NCBI GenBank assembly: GCA_963708455.1
Contig: CAVPSQ010000004.1
Location: 930,001 to 994,000, forward strand
Length of the DNA stretch: 64,000 bases
DNA from: CAIMUS01 sp963708455
GTDB taxonomy: Bacteria > Pseudomonadota > Gammaproteobacteria > Competibacterales > Competibacteraceae
Reading direction: 5' to 3'
Every line of letters starts with the position of its first letter. The first letter of the stretch is position 1. This document shows positions 25,450 through 34,159 of this stretch, piece by piece. A model generated the notes under the pieces. That model made no database searches. It worked only from the letters and a program-made list of their open reading frames with translations, and was not told where the DNA came from. A program made the translations under genes and the position numbers.

Positions 25450-26331
25450 TCATTTGATTTCTACCTTGGCGTCTTTGCGCAGTTTTTCCAGATACTCTTT
25501 GATGCTCTGGTTTTGCAGGGCCTGCACAATCTGCGGGCGCACTTCCTCCAGCGGTGGCGGAGTGGCGTTACGGACATCGTCGAGCATAATAATATGCCAG
25601 CCGAGGTCGGTTTTGACCGGTTGCCCGGTAAATTTGCCCTTCTCCAGTTTGCTCACCGCCTGCCCGAAAGGGTCCATGGCGTCGGGGCTAAACCAATCTA
25701 ACTCGCCGCCCTCGGCGGCGGAATCGTCACTCGAATTGGCCTTGGCCAGCGCCCCGAAATCGCCGCCTTTCTTAAGCTGCTCGATCAACCCTTTGGCTTG
25801 GTCCTCGGAGTCCACCAGGATATGGCGGACCTTGTATTCCTTGTTGCCCAGGGGCGCGAAAGTGGTTTCGTATTCCTTCTTGATGTCGGCTTCACTCGGC
25901 ACCTTTTCGCTCAACATCTTGCGCAGTACTGCGTTCGATAATACGTTGCGCTTCATCACTTCCATTTGCTGAACCACCTGGGGATCGTCAGTCAGATGCT
26001 GCTGCTGGGCCTGCTGCACCAGCAGTTCCTGCTGCACCAGATAGTCGATCAGCGCCTGCTGCGCTTCCGCGCTATCGGCGTCGCCCATCCGCGCCTGGCG
26101 CTGCTGCGCATACACATTGTAAAGCGCCCGCGACACGGGCGCGCCGTTGACCACGACGACCGGGTCGGGCAAGGGCGCTGGCTGGGCTGCCAGGGCCGGC
26201 TGACTGACCGGCGCCGGGGTTGGCGCGGGGGCTGGGGCCGGGGCTTTCTCAGCGGCGGCGCCGGCGGCACCGCTCACGGCCAGAATGGCCAGCAAGCCCA
26301 GCAGGGCTGCGCTCGGACGGGTTGTCTGCAT
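25450..26331 (-). CDS. Periplasmic parvulin-type peptidyl-prolyl isomerase (SurA/PrsA-like)
   Basis: This 293-residue exported folding catalyst has a signal peptide at about 1-26 (LLGLLAILAVSGAAGAAA), an alanine/proline-rich spacer at about 29-55, a SurA_N-like chaperone segment (PVVVVNGAPVSRALYNVYAQQ...), then one parvulin domain with VRHILVDSEDQAKGLI near residue 168, GGDFGALAKANSSDDSAAEGGELDWFSP and LGWHIIMLDD near 245. It leads or shares an operon with bolA, yciI and yciB. The low-complexity linker could tether it to the envelope. Confidence 0.88.
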   Translation of the reverse strand: MQTTRPSAALLGLLAILAVSGAAGAAAEKAPAPAPAPTPAPVSQPALAAQPAPLPDPVVVVNGAPVSRALYNVYAQQRQARMGDADSAEAQQALIDYLVQQELLVQQAQQQHLTDDPQVVQQMEVMKRNVLSNAVLRKMLSEKVPSEADIKKEYETTFAPLGNKEYKVRHILVDSEDQAKGLIEQLKKGGDFGALAKANSSDDSAAEGGELDWFSPDAMDPFGQAVSKLEKGKFTGQPVKTDLGWHIIMLDDVRNATPPPLEEVRPQIVQALQNQSIKEYLEKLRKDAKVEIK

Positions 26332-26352
26332 AATGGAAGCTCTCGATGGTGA

Positions 26353-26619
26353 TTACAGTTCTGTGGGGCTAAGGGCTGTGATGCTCAACGCATGAATGTC
26401 GGTCTGCATGATATCCCGCACCGCCGCATAGACCATGCGGTGACGTTGCAGCAGCGTTTTACCGGTAAATTGCGGGGAGACGATGAACACTTCGAAATGA
26501 CCGCCGCTGCGGGCACCGGTGTGACCGGCATGGGCGGCGCTGTCGTCGCTGATACGCAGGTCCTGTGGTTGCAACGCCCGGTGCAGGCGCATCTCGATAG
26601 CGGCGACCCGGTCGCTCAT
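26353..26619 (-). CDS. bolA: BolA family protein
   Basis: This 88-residue BolA-like protein has the family core: N-terminal helix AAIEMRLHRALQP, a strand with DLRISDDSAAHAGH containing the conserved His residues, SGGHFEVFIVSPQFTGKTLLQRHRMVY (the helix-turn-helix-like fold with RH) and the C-terminal IHALSITALSP. BolA proteins pair with monothiol glutaredoxins in Fe-S cluster handling or in stress regulation. It overlaps the end of yciI by four bases, so translation is coupled. No glutaredoxin gene is nearby. Confidence 0.92.
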   Translation of the reverse strand: MSDRVAAIEMRLHRALQPQDLRISDDSAAHAGHTGARSGGHFEVFIVSPQFTGKTLLQRHRMVYAAVRDIMQTDIHALSITALSPTEL

Positions 26620-26918
26620 GCCGGAAAAACCTTGCGGAACGGGAATACCTCCAGCGCGGCGAACACACCGTGGACCTGGTAGGGATCGGTCTCCGCCCAG
26701 GCGCGGGCTTCGTCCAGCGCAGGAAATTCCGCCACGATCAGGCTGCCACTGAAACCGGCGGGACCCGGATCGGGGCTGTCGATGGCGAGCAGCGGGCCGG
26801 CCAGCAGCAGTCGGCCTTCCGCCTGCAGCGCCTGTATCCGCTCCAGATGGGCGGGCCGCACCGCCAGGCGTTGCTCCAAGCTGTGAGCAACGTCACGACC
26901 GATAATGGCATAGAGCAT
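26616..26918 (-). CDS. yciI: YciI family protein
   Basis: This is a 100-residue ferredoxin-like fold protein of the YciI family. The ATG at 26918 gives MLYAIIGRDVAHSLEQRLAVRPAHLERI, with the conserved RPAH motif and a catalytic-type His/Asp pair, then GRLLLAGPL and AWAETDPYQVHGVF, all typical. A TTG nine bases upstream is the alternative start; the AAGGA site fits the ATG better. It lies just downstream of yciB and overlaps bolA by four bases. The yciB-yciI-bolA order is common in Gammaproteobacteria. The enzymatic role is not established. Confidence 0.92.
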   Translation of the reverse strand: MLYAIIGRDVAHSLEQRLAVRPAHLERIQALQAEGRLLLAGPLLAIDSPDPGPAGFSGSLIVAEFPALDEARAWAETDPYQVHGVFAALEVFPFRKVFPA

Positions 26919-26923
26919 CGACT

Positions 26924-27475
26924 TCAATCCTTGGAGGCTGCGGCCTCGGTTTTTTTAATGTAGCGAGCCAGGTAAAAGGATTGAACCACCACGAACGCCA
27001 GGGTAAGGCCCAGCATGCCGAACAGTTTGAAATCCACCCAGGTATCGGTATCGAAATTGAACGCAACATACAGATTGGCCGCGCCCAGGGCGGCGAAGAA
27101 CGTTACCCAGAGGGTGTTGAGTCGGCTCCATATCTCCGCCGGCAGTTCGATGGAGCCACCCAGCAGCCGCTCCACGATGGTCTTGCCACCGATGAACTGG
27201 CTGCCCAGAAAGGCGGCGCCGAACAGCCAGTTCACCACGGTAGGTTTCCATTTGACGAAGGTTTCGTCGTGGAACAGCAGGGTGGCTCCTCCCAGTACCA
27301 GCACCAGCAGCGCGGTGATCAGCGGCATGCGCTCGACCTGGCGGTGACGCAGCCATAACCCGCCCACCTGCGCCAGCGAAGCGACGATCAGCACTGCCGT
27401 AGCGACGTAAATGTCATAGGCCTTATAGGCGACGAAAAACAGCAGAACCGGTAGAAAATCGAACAGCAATTTCAT
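26924..27475 (-). CDS. yciB: Inner-membrane protein YciB (septation protein A/IspZ)
   Basis: This polytopic inner-membrane protein, linked to cell-envelope synthesis and septation, has 183 residues from the ATG at 27475. It begins MKLLFDFLPVLLFFVAYKAYDIYVATAVLI, the classic YciB/IspZ opening, and continues with LVLGGATLLFHDETFVKWKPTVVNWLF and WVTFFAALGAANLYVAFNF. Five hydrophobic spans are visible. A start ten codons further upstream is possible but adds a polar non-family leader. It is the first gene of the yciB-yciI-bolA-parvulin set. Confidence 0.93.
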   Translation of the reverse strand: MKLLFDFLPVLLFFVAYKAYDIYVATAVLIVASLAQVGGLWLRHRQVERMPLITALLVLVLGGATLLFHDETFVKWKPTVVNWLFGAAFLGSQFIGGKTIVERLLGGSIELPAEIWSRLNTLWVTFFAALGAANLYVAFNFDTDTWVDFKLFGMLGLTLAFVVVQSFYLARYIKKTEAAASKD

Positions 27476-27632
27476 GCAAGCAGGATGAATCCGTGGTAAG
27501 AACAAACGCCATGTGGGTACGGTTGCGAGCGTTGTATACTAACCGAAATTATCTATCGCTACTAAGTGATAGGCGCTATTTTTCTTGGCCGGTCCGCCCA
27601 AGGCCGGCAACGCTGCCAGCCCCACAGGGTAT

Positions 27633-28253
27633 ATGAGCCAGTTCTTCCAAATCCATCCAGCCAATCCCCCACCACGCCTGATCCGCCAGGCGGTGGAAAT
27701 CATCAAGGCCGGCGGCGTGCTCGCCTATCCCACCGACTCCAGCTATGCGCTCGGCTGCCGCCTGGAGAACAAGGAAGCCGCGGAACGCATCCGCCGCATC
27801 CGCCAGACCGGCAAGGATCACAATTTCACCCTGGTATGCCGGGATCTGTCGGAGCTCTCCGTCTACGCCCGGGTGGACAACAGCCAGTACCGACTGCTCA
27901 AGGCGGCCACGCCGGGCTCTTTCACTATCATTTTACGCGCCACCCATGAAGTCCCGCGTCGCTTGCAGCATCCCCGCCGTAAGACCATCGGCATCCGGGT
28001 GCCGGACCATGCCATCGTGCGGGCGTTGCTGACGGAACTGAGCGAGCCGATCATGAGCACCACGCTGATTCTGCCCGGCGAGGATCTGCCCCTGAACGAT
28101 CCTGTCGCAATCCGGGAACAACTGGAGCATCAGGTTGACCTAATCATCGATGGTGGTCCTTGCAGTCGCGAACCGACCACGGTGATCGATCTGGTGGAGG
28201 GCGCGCCGCAACTGGTGCGGCAGGGCAGGGGCGACGCCAACCTGTTTTTATAA
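27633..28253 (+). CDS. yciO: YciO/TsaC family threonylcarbamoyl-AMP synthase-like protein
   Basis: This is a 206-residue protein of the Sua5/YrdC/YciO family. The start ATG at 27633 gives MSQFFQIHPANPPPRLI, the YciO N-terminus. The core has GGVLAYPTDSSYALGC near residue 31, IRRIRQTGKDHNFTLVCRDLSELSVYA near 55-80, PGSFTIIL near 93 and RRKTIGIRVPDHAI near 113. YciO-type proteins are close to the tRNA t6A synthase TsaC, but their own role is less certain. It heads a run of genes (site-2 protease, trpS, scpA, scpB, rluB) on the same strand. Frame-open sequence upstream to 27585 is not family-like. Confidence 0.9.
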   Translation: MSQFFQIHPANPPPRLIRQAVEIIKAGGVLAYPTDSSYALGCRLENKEAAERIRRIRQTGKDHNFTLVCRDLSELSVYARVDNSQYRLLKAATPGSFTIILRATHEVPRRLQHPRRKTIGIRVPDHAIVRALLTELSEPIMSTTLILPGEDLPLNDPVAIREQLEHQVDLIIDGGPCSREPTTVIDLVEGAPQLVRQGRGDANLFL

Positions 28254-28291
28254 CCTTCTACCAACAGACGGTTAGCAATTTGGGAATCAAG

Positions 28292-28969
28292 ATGATAAAT
28301 GAAGCCGATCCGCTCCAGGGAGTGCTCGTCCTGATCTTAAAACTGCTCATCTACGTGCCTCCCATACTGCTGGCCGTCACGCTGCACGAGGTCGCTCATG
28401 GCTGGGCCGCGTTGCGCTGCGGCGACACCACCGCCTGGGCGCAGGGCCGGTTGAGCCTCAATCCGCTGCGGCACGTAGACCCTGTGGGCACGCTGCTGGT
28501 GCCGGCCATGACGTTGTTCCTGGGCGGTTTTATCTTCGGCTGGGCCAAGCCGGTGCCTGTCAACTACTATCGCCTGCGCCATCCCAAACAGGATATGGCC
28601 TGGGTAGGTCTGGCCGGTCCCGGCGCCAACCTGGCGATGGCGCTCGGGTGGGGTGTAGTGATGCTGATCAGCCAGCTGATTGCCGCCATTGGGGCGCCCT
28701 GGCTCGCGGTGCTGCTGCTGGAAATGGGCATGGTGGGCATCTACGTCAACATCGTCCTCGGCGTATTGAACCTGTTGCCCATCCCTCCCCTGGATGGCTC
28801 CCGCGTGCTGACCGGCGTGCTGCCGGACGCCTTTGGACGGTTCATGCAGCAGGTGGAGCCTTATGGGCTTATTATTGTGCTGCTGCTGCTGACAACCGGT
28901 GTGCTGCAGATTATCCTGTGGCCACCGGTAGTCTGGCTGCAAAATCTGCTGGTCTCCATTTTCAGTTAA
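28292..28969 (+). CDS. Site-2 protease family membrane metallopeptidase
   Basis: This is a 225-residue polytopic zinc metalloprotease-like protein of the M50/S2P family. The HEVAH zinc motif (VTLHEVAHGWAA) is near residue 32, and the second metal site NLLPIPPLDGSRVL is near residue 157. Further spans follow. The start is the ATG at 28292, since the upstream in-frame stretch is polar and overlaps yciO. Small S2P members of this type often lie between yciO and trpS in Gammaproteobacteria. The cleaved substrate is unknown. The gene ends 19 bases before trpS. Confidence 0.92.
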   Translation: MINEADPLQGVLVLILKLLIYVPPILLAVTLHEVAHGWAALRCGDTTAWAQGRLSLNPLRHVDPVGTLLVPAMTLFLGGFIFGWAKPVPVNYYRLRHPKQDMAWVGLAGPGANLAMALGWGVVMLISQLIAAIGAPWLAVLLLEMGMVGIYVNIVLGVLNLLPIPPLDGSRVLTGVLPDAFGRFMQQVEPYGLIIVLLLLTTGVLQIILWPPVVWLQNLLVSIFS

Positions 28970-28988
28970 TCGAGAACATTCACGTGTC

Positions 28989-30002
28989 ATGCACCAAGAA
29001 ACCATCCTGACAGGGATTACCACTACCGGCGCCCCGCATCTCGGTAATTACGTGGGCGCTATCCTGCCCGCCATCGCAGCGAGCCGTCGGGACGCTGTCA
29101 AGACATACTATTTCCTGGCCGATTATCATGCGCTGGTGAAATGCCAGGATCCGGAAAGGGTGCAACGCTCCACCGTCGCAGTGGCTGCCACCTGGCTGGC
29201 GGCCGGCCTGGATACGGAAAAATCGATTTTCTACCGGCAGTCCGATATTCCCGAAGTGCTGGAGCTGACCTGGATACTGACCTGCATGACCGCCAAGGGC
29301 CTGATGAACCGCGCCCATGCCTACAAGGCGGCGGTCGCCGACAACGAAGCCAAGCAGGAAAACGATCCGGAGCAGGGAATCACCATGGGCCTGTTCTGCT
29401 ATCCGATTCTGATGGCGGCGGATATTCTCCTGTTCAACGCCCACAAGGTCCCGGTCGGCAAGGATCAGATCCAGCATCTGGAAATGACCCGCGACATCGC
29501 CGCGCGCTTCAATTATCACTACGGCGAGCATTTCGTACTGCCGGAAGCGGTAGTCGACGCAGATGCCGCCGTGCTGCCCGGCCTGGACGGTCGCAAGATG
29601 AGCAAGAGTTACGACAACACCATTCCTTTGTTCCTACCGCCCGACCCGTTGCGCAAGCTGATCATGCGGATCAAGACCAATTCACAGGCGCCGGGCGATC
29701 CCAAGGACCCCAATGCCTGCATCCTGTTCGCCATCTATCAGGCGTTCGCCAGCGACCAGGAAACCCTAGCCATGCGCAAACGCTATGCCCAAGGTATCGG
29801 CTGGGGTGAAATGAAGCAGTTGCTGTTCGAATATCTGAACGAGCGGTTGACTGGGCCACGGGAGCGTTACGAGGCGCTGCTGCGGTCGCCGGATTACATC
29901 GAGCAGATCCTCAGGGAAGGCGCGGATAAAGCGCGCGCCTACAGCGTGCCGTTCCTGCACCGGCTGCGCCAGGCAATCGGCATCCGCCCGGTCGGTCCCT
30001 GA
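28989..30002 (+). CDS. trpS: Tryptophanyl-tRNA synthetase
   Basis: This class I aminoacyl-tRNA synthetase charges tRNA-Trp. It has 337 residues, the standard length. The HIGH-equivalent motif is TTGAPHLGNYVGA at about residues 12-24. The KMSKS motif occurs intact in DGRKMSKSYDN near residue 200. Other family stretches are KGLMNRAHAYKA and PVGKDQIQHLEMTRDIA. It is a member of the yciO-S2P-trpS-scpA-scpB-rluB group and probably co-transcribed, as gaps are 19-52 bases. Confidence 0.97.
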   Translation: MHQETILTGITTTGAPHLGNYVGAILPAIAASRRDAVKTYYFLADYHALVKCQDPERVQRSTVAVAATWLAAGLDTEKSIFYRQSDIPEVLELTWILTCMTAKGLMNRAHAYKAAVADNEAKQENDPEQGITMGLFCYPILMAADILLFNAHKVPVGKDQIQHLEMTRDIAARFNYHYGEHFVLPEAVVDADAAVLPGLDGRKMSKSYDNTIPLFLPPDPLRKLIMRIKTNSQAPGDPKDPNACILFAIYQAFASDQETLAMRKRYAQGIGWGEMKQLLFEYLNERLTGPRERYEALLRSPDYIEQILREGADKARAYSVPFLHRLRQAIGIRPVGP

Positions 30003-30054
30003 TGGCGGCATCGCATTGCCGCTGGCCGGATGGCGTCTCCAGGGACGGCGTTGC

Positions 30055-30837
30055 ATGAACGTGGCCAGCCCGCCGGCGGCACTGGTCAACGGCCAGCCTT
30101 ATCTCGATTTTCCCCAGGATTTATACATTCCACCGGATGCGCTGGAGATCTTTCTGGAGACCTTTGAAGGGCCGCTGGATCTGTTGCTGTATCTGATCAA
30201 ACGCCAGAATCTGAACATCCTGGATATCCCCATCGCCGCCATCACCCGCCAGTATATGGAGTATCTGGCGCTGATGCAGGAACTGCGGCTGGAGCTGGCC
30301 GCCGAATATCTGCTCATGGCGGCGCTGCTGGCGGAAATTAAATCGCGCCTGCTGCTGCCCCGACCCGGCGGCGCCGCTGGGGATGAAAACGATCCGCGCG
30401 CCGAACTGGTGCGGCGCCTGCAGGAATACGAGCGCTTCAAGCAGGCGGCGGAAAATCTGGATGCGCTGCCACGTCTGGAACGCGACCTGTTCGCCGTCTC
30501 CGCCGAGCTGGTCAACCGCGAGAGCCGCCGCATGCCACCGGCGATCGGGCTGTCGGAACTGCTCACCGCCTTACGGGAGGTGCTGCAACGGGCTGAGCTG
30601 TACAGCCATCACCATATCAGCCGCGAGCCCCTGTCGGTACGCGAGCGGATGAGCCGGATTCTGGAGGTGATGGATGCGGTCCATTTTACCCCCTTCACAG
30701 CGTTGTTCCGCGCAGATGAGGGACGCTTAGGGGTGGTGGTGACGTTTCTGGCGATTCTGGAACTGCTGCGGGAGGCGCTGCTGGAACTGGTGCAGGCCGA
30801 GCCCTATGCGCCCATCCACGTGCGCCGACGGGTCTGA
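30055..30837 (+). CDS. scpA: Segregation and condensation protein A
   Basis: This is the kleisin subunit of the bacterial SMC-ScpAB condensin, 260 residues from the ATG at 30055. Family stretches are LEIFLETFEGPLDLLLYLIKRQNLNILDIPIAAITRQYMEYL (the N-terminal helical domain binding the SMC neck), AAEYLLMAALLAEIKSRLLLP and a C-terminal winged-helix part (FTPFTALF...VVVTFLAILELLREALLELVQ). It lies five bases upstream of scpB. No smc gene is in the window; in many gammaproteobacteria smc lies elsewhere. Confidence 0.95.
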   Translation: MNVASPPAALVNGQPYLDFPQDLYIPPDALEIFLETFEGPLDLLLYLIKRQNLNILDIPIAAITRQYMEYLALMQELRLELAAEYLLMAALLAEIKSRLLLPRPGGAAGDENDPRAELVRRLQEYERFKQAAENLDALPRLERDLFAVSAELVNRESRRMPPAIGLSELLTALREVLQRAELYSHHHISREPLSVRERMSRILEVMDAVHFTPFTALFRADEGRLGVVVTFLAILELLREALLELVQAEPYAPIHVRRRV

Positions 30838-30841
30838 ACGC

Positions 30842-31441
30842 ATGACGCCACCGGCGCTGAAGCTGATTGTCGAAGCCGCCCTGCTGGCGGCGGGCGAACC
30901 GGTCCCGCTGGAACGGTTGCAGGCGCTGTTCGAACAGGGACAGCAGCCGGCGCAGGAGGCGCTGCGCGCCGCCGTGCGGGAACTGAGCGGCGATTACCAG
31001 GCGCGTAGCGTGGAGCTGGTGGAAGTGGCGAGTGGCTTTCGCATCCAGGTGCGGCAGGAATTCGCGCCCTGGGTTTCCCGCCTATGGGAGGAACGGGCGG
31101 CGCGTTATTCCCGCGCCTTGCTGGAGACCCTGGCGCTGATCGTCTATCGCCAGCCGATCACCCGTGGTGAAATCGAGGAGGTGCGCGGAGTCGGGGTCAG
31201 CAGCTCGATCATTAAAACCCTGCTGGAACGGGGCTGGATCAAGGTGCTGGGACATCGGGAAGTGCCCGGCCGGCCGGCCCTGTACGGCTCGACCAGGGCA
31301 TTTCTGGATTATTTCAATCTACGCAGTTTAAGCGAGCTGCCGCCGCTGGCTGCCTTGCGCGACCTGGACGTTATCGGCGCCGAACTGGAACGCCGGCAGG
31401 CGCTGCCGCAGCCGGTATCCGATAACCTGCCGTTCGAGTGA
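30842..31441 (+). CDS. scpB: Segregation and condensation protein B
   Basis: ScpB is the partner of ScpA in the SMC condensin, with two winged-helix domains. It has 199 residues from the ATG at 30842. It opens LKLIVEAALLAAGEPVPLERLQALF and has YSRALLETLALIVYRQPITRGEIEEVRGVGVSSSIIKTLLERGWIKVLG, then GRPALYGSTRAFLDYFNL, the family's most conserved block. The coupled position between scpA and rluB is typical. The start at 30806 in the same frame would overlap scpA by 32 bases and is not family-like. Confidence 0.95.
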   Translation: MTPPALKLIVEAALLAAGEPVPLERLQALFEQGQQPAQEALRAAVRELSGDYQARSVELVEVASGFRIQVRQEFAPWVSRLWEERAARYSRALLETLALIVYRQPITRGEIEEVRGVGVSSSIIKTLLERGWIKVLGHREVPGRPALYGSTRAFLDYFNLRSLSELPPLAALRDLDVIGAELERRQALPQPVSDNLPFE

Positions 31442-31445
31442 TGGT

Positions 31446-32264
31446 ATGAGCGAACGTTTACAGAAATTTCTGGCCGGTCTCGGCCTGGGCTCCCGTCGCC
31501 AGATCGAAACCTGGATCAGCGCGGGACGGATCACCGTCAACGGTCAGACGGCGCAACTGGGCGGGCAGGTGGACGGCAGTGAAGTGATCACCATCGACGG
31601 CAAGCCGGTGGCGCGGCGTCCCCATCCCTTCCGCCGCCGGGTGCTGGCTTATTACAAGCCGGTCGGCGAGGTCACCAGCCACCACGATCCTGAAGAACGG
31701 CCCACGGTGTTCGCGCGTCTGCCCCGGTTGAAGGAGGGGCGCTGGATCGCTATCGGCCGCCTGGACCTCAGCACCCAGGGACTGTTGCTGTTGACCAACG
31801 ACGGCGAACTCGCCAACCGCTTGATGCATCCGTCCTCGCAGATCGAGCGCGAGTATGCCGTGCGGATACTGGGCGCGGTGAGTCCGGAAACTCTGGAGCA
31901 CTTGCGGCAAGGTGTGCCGCTGGAGGATGGCATGGCGCATTTCGACGCCATCTTCGAGGCCGGCGGCGACGGCGCCAATCGCTGGTATCACGTCATCCTG
32001 CGCGAAGGCCGCAACCGCGAAGTGCGTCGCTTGTGGGAGTCGCAGGGTTTACGGGTCAGCCGCTTGTTGCGGGTGCGCTATGGTCCGATCGGCTTGAGCC
32101 GCGACTTGCGGCCGGGAGAGTGGCAGGAGCTGGATGAGGAGCGGATCGCGTGGTTACTCCAGGCGGTGGGGATGGAGACCGCGCCACCCCCACCGGGGGT
32201 CCGTCAGACCGATCGTCGGCAGCCGCCACTACAGCGCGCCAGCAAGTCCCGGCGGCGTGTTTAG
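31446..32264 (+). CDS. rluB: 23S rRNA pseudouridine(2605) synthase RluB
   Basis: RluB converts uridine 2605 of 23S rRNA to pseudouridine. It has 272 residues. An S4 domain covers about 1-60 (RLQKFLAGLGLGSRRQIETWISAGRITVNG). The catalytic domain has the RsuA/RluB motif GRLDLSTQGLLLLTNDGELANRLMHP with the catalytic Asp near residue 101, and REGRNREVRRLWESQGLRVSRLLRVRYGP near 187-215. The basic tail is ordinary for the family. It is the last gene of the trpS-scpA-scpB run. Confidence 0.95.
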   Translation: MSERLQKFLAGLGLGSRRQIETWISAGRITVNGQTAQLGGQVDGSEVITIDGKPVARRPHPFRRRVLAYYKPVGEVTSHHDPEERPTVFARLPRLKEGRWIAIGRLDLSTQGLLLLTNDGELANRLMHPSSQIEREYAVRILGAVSPETLEHLRQGVPLEDGMAHFDAIFEAGGDGANRWYHVILREGRNREVRRLWESQGLRVSRLLRVRYGPIGLSRDLRPGEWQELDEERIAWLLQAVGMETAPPPPGVRQTDRRQPPLQRASKSRRRV

Positions 32265-32285
32265 CCGAGGTGGTTCCGGGCGGTG

Positions 32286-32648
32286 TCAATAACCCCATTC
32301 CAGACTGCGAATGTCTACCAGTACGCCGTTTTCGAAGCGCAGCAATTGCATGAAGTCATGCGAACCAAAATTGTAGGTCCATTCCTCGACGATTTTGAAT
32401 GGGGTGTATCTGATTTCCGGCACGGAGTAATAATAGCGGTACGGACCGATCCCCAACGGGCTCTGGTAAGCGCCGCTCACCTGATAGTCCACCCGCTCAT
32501 CGATGTCGTCCGGTGCGCCGCACTTGGCGCGCACCTCGAATTTGCGGTCGCCGATAGAGACAAGCTGATGGTTACACCATAAACCATGGGCTGGACCGAC
32601 CACAGCAAAGCCGAGCAGCAGGCAGCAAAGCAGCCGTGCGGGGTTCAC
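32286..32648 (-). CDS. DUF2845 family secreted protein
   Basis: This 120-residue exported protein has a signal peptide at about 1-22 (LLCCLLLGFAVVGPAHG). The mature part shows the DUF2845 features LVSIGDRKFEVRAKCGAPDDIDERVDY, a WTYNFGSHDFMQLLRFENGVLVDI motif and two cysteines (Cys25 and Cys43). Its function is unknown. It overlaps the end of the dehydrogenase gene by four bases, so the two are coupled. It is convergent with rluB. Confidence 0.88.
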   Translation of the reverse strand: MNPARLLCCLLLGFAVVGPAHGLWCNHQLVSIGDRKFEVRAKCGAPDDIDERVDYQVSGAYQSPLGIGPYRYYYSVPEIRYTPFKIVEEWTYNFGSHDFMQLLRFENGVLVDIRSLEWGY

Positions 32649-33520
32649 GTCAGCCTCTCCAGGCGCGCGATCAAGCTGGACGTATCCCAGCGCCGGCCGC
32701 CCAGGGTCTGGACATCGGCATAGAACTGGTCCACCAGCGCTGTCACGGGCAGTTGCGCGCCGTTACGCCGCGCTTCGTCCAGTGCGATGGCGAGATCCTT
32801 GCGCATCCAATCGACGGCGAAGCCGAAATCGAACTGGCCCGCGAGCATGGTCTGCGCCCGGTTGTCCATCTGCCAGGATTGGGCTGCGCCTTTGGAAATC
32901 ACTTCCACCACGGCCTGCGGGTCCAGACCGGCTGCCCGGGCGAAATGCAAGCCTTCCGCCAGCGCCTGCAACAGACCGGCCAGACAGATCTGATTGGCCA
33001 TTTTGGTCAACTGGCCGCTGCCCACCGGACCCAACCGCTGGATCGAACGCGCGTAGGCAGTCACGATCGGCGCGACCTTGGCGTAAGCGTCCTCCGCTCC
33101 ACCCACCATCACCGTCAGAATCCCTTGTGTGGCGCCCGCTTGCCCGCCCGAAACCGGCGCATCCAGAAAAGCCAGCCCCCTTTCCTGAGCGGCGGCGGCT
33201 AATTCCCGGGCGACCTGCGCCGAAGCCGTGGTGTGATCCACGAACACCGCGCCCGGCTGCATGCCGTGAAAAGCACCTTGCGGTCCCAGCGTCACCTGCC
33301 GGATATCGTCGTCGTTGCCGACACAGGCGAATACGAAAGCGGCCTCATGGGCGGCTTCCGCTGGCGTCGCCGCCCCTCGACCGGGATAATCCTGCAACCA
33401 GCGCTCCGCCCTGGCGCGGGTACGATTAAACACCGTGACTGTATGTCCAGCGCGCGCCAGATGGCCGGCCAGCGGATAGCCCATGACGCCCAAACCGATA
33501 AAAGCGATTTTTGTACTCAT
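32645..33520 (-). CDS. NAD(P)-dependent beta-hydroxyacid dehydrogenase (GlxR/MmsB-like)
   Basis: This 291-residue protein is of the 3-hydroxyisobutyrate dehydrogenase family. From the ATG at 33520 it reads MSTKIAFIGLGVMGYPLAGHL (dinucleotide-binding motif GxGxMG), then VFVDHTTASAQVARELA, FLDAPVSGGQAGATQGILTVMVGG (substrate-binding motif) and GSGQLTKMANQICLAGLLQALAEGL with the catalytic Lys in the TKMANQ motif. The substrate could be tartronate semialdehyde, 3-hydroxyisobutyrate or a succinic-semialdehyde-type compound; sequence alone does not decide. It is followed by DUF2845 with a four-base overlap. Confidence 0.9.
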   Translation of the reverse strand: MSTKIAFIGLGVMGYPLAGHLARAGHTVTVFNRTRARAERWLQDYPGRGAATPAEAAHEAAFVFACVGNDDDIRQVTLGPQGAFHGMQPGAVFVDHTTASAQVARELAAAAQERGLAFLDAPVSGGQAGATQGILTVMVGGAEDAYAKVAPIVTAYARSIQRLGPVGSGQLTKMANQICLAGLLQALAEGLHFARAAGLDPQAVVEVISKGAAQSWQMDNRAQTMLAGQFDFGFAVDWMRKDLAIALDEARRNGAQLPVTALVDQFYADVQTLGGRRWDTSSLIARLERLT

Positions 33521-33540
33521 ACTGCGGTCACCTCCACCCC

Positions 33541-34131
33541 TCAATCGCATAGATAGCCCCTGGCGACCGCCTCTTCGAGCAGCGTCTCGACCCAGCGCCA
33601 GAGGTCCTCGGAAACCTGCCGGATCTGCCCGTTGTGGGCGAGCACCTGGGCTCTGCTCACGCCATGCGCCCGCCAGGATCGGCCCTGCGTATGGTAGTTA
33701 TGCAGGATCGGCATCAGGCGATCCACGGCGTTGGCGAATTGCGCCTCGCGGCTGGTTTGCGCTTCGAATTCCTGCCATAGTGTCTGCAGAGCGGCGCCCT
33801 GCTCCGGCGGTAGCAGACCAAAAATACGCTGCGCCGCCCGGGTTTCCCGTTCGACCTTGTGGGACATGGCGTCAGCATCGTAACAATAGGTATCGCCGGC
33901 GTCGATTTCCACAATATCGTGAATCAGTAGCAGGTGCAGCACGCGCAGCCGGTCGATATCCGGCGCAGCATACTCTGCCAGCAGCATGGCCATGACCGCC
34001 ACATGCCAGCTATGCTCCGCGGCATTTTCCCTTCTGTCGGCGTGGATCAGGCAGGACTGGCGCAACACCGTTTTCAATTTATCGATCTCCATCAGGAAAT
34101 CGATCTGTTCATTCAGCCGCTGCTGTTGCAT
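33541..34131 (-). CDS. HD-domain hydrolase, YfbR/5'-nucleotidase-like
   Basis: This 196-residue metal-dependent phosphohydrolase has HD motifs AEHSWHVAVMAMLLAEYA (residues about 38-55, with the first His) and LLLIHDIVEIDAGDTYCYD (HD doublet near residue 70), as in YfbR-like 5'-deoxynucleotidases and HDDC2 proteins. C-terminal Asp in NAVDRLMPILHNY completes the metal site. It probably cleaves nucleoside monophosphates, but activity is not provable here. The gene stands between a dehydrogenase and an unknown coiled-coil gene on the same strand. Confidence 0.87.
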   Translation of the reverse strand: MQQQRLNEQIDFLMEIDKLKTVLRQSCLIHADRRENAAEHSWHVAVMAMLLAEYAAPDIDRLRVLHLLLIHDIVEIDAGDTYCYDADAMSHKVERETRAAQRIFGLLPPEQGAALQTLWQEFEAQTSREAQFANAVDRLMPILHNYHTQGRSWRAHGVSRAQVLAHNGQIRQVSEDLWRWVETLLEEAVARGYLCD

Positions 34132-34159
34132 CTGACGCTGCGCTACTGTCTTGGAATAA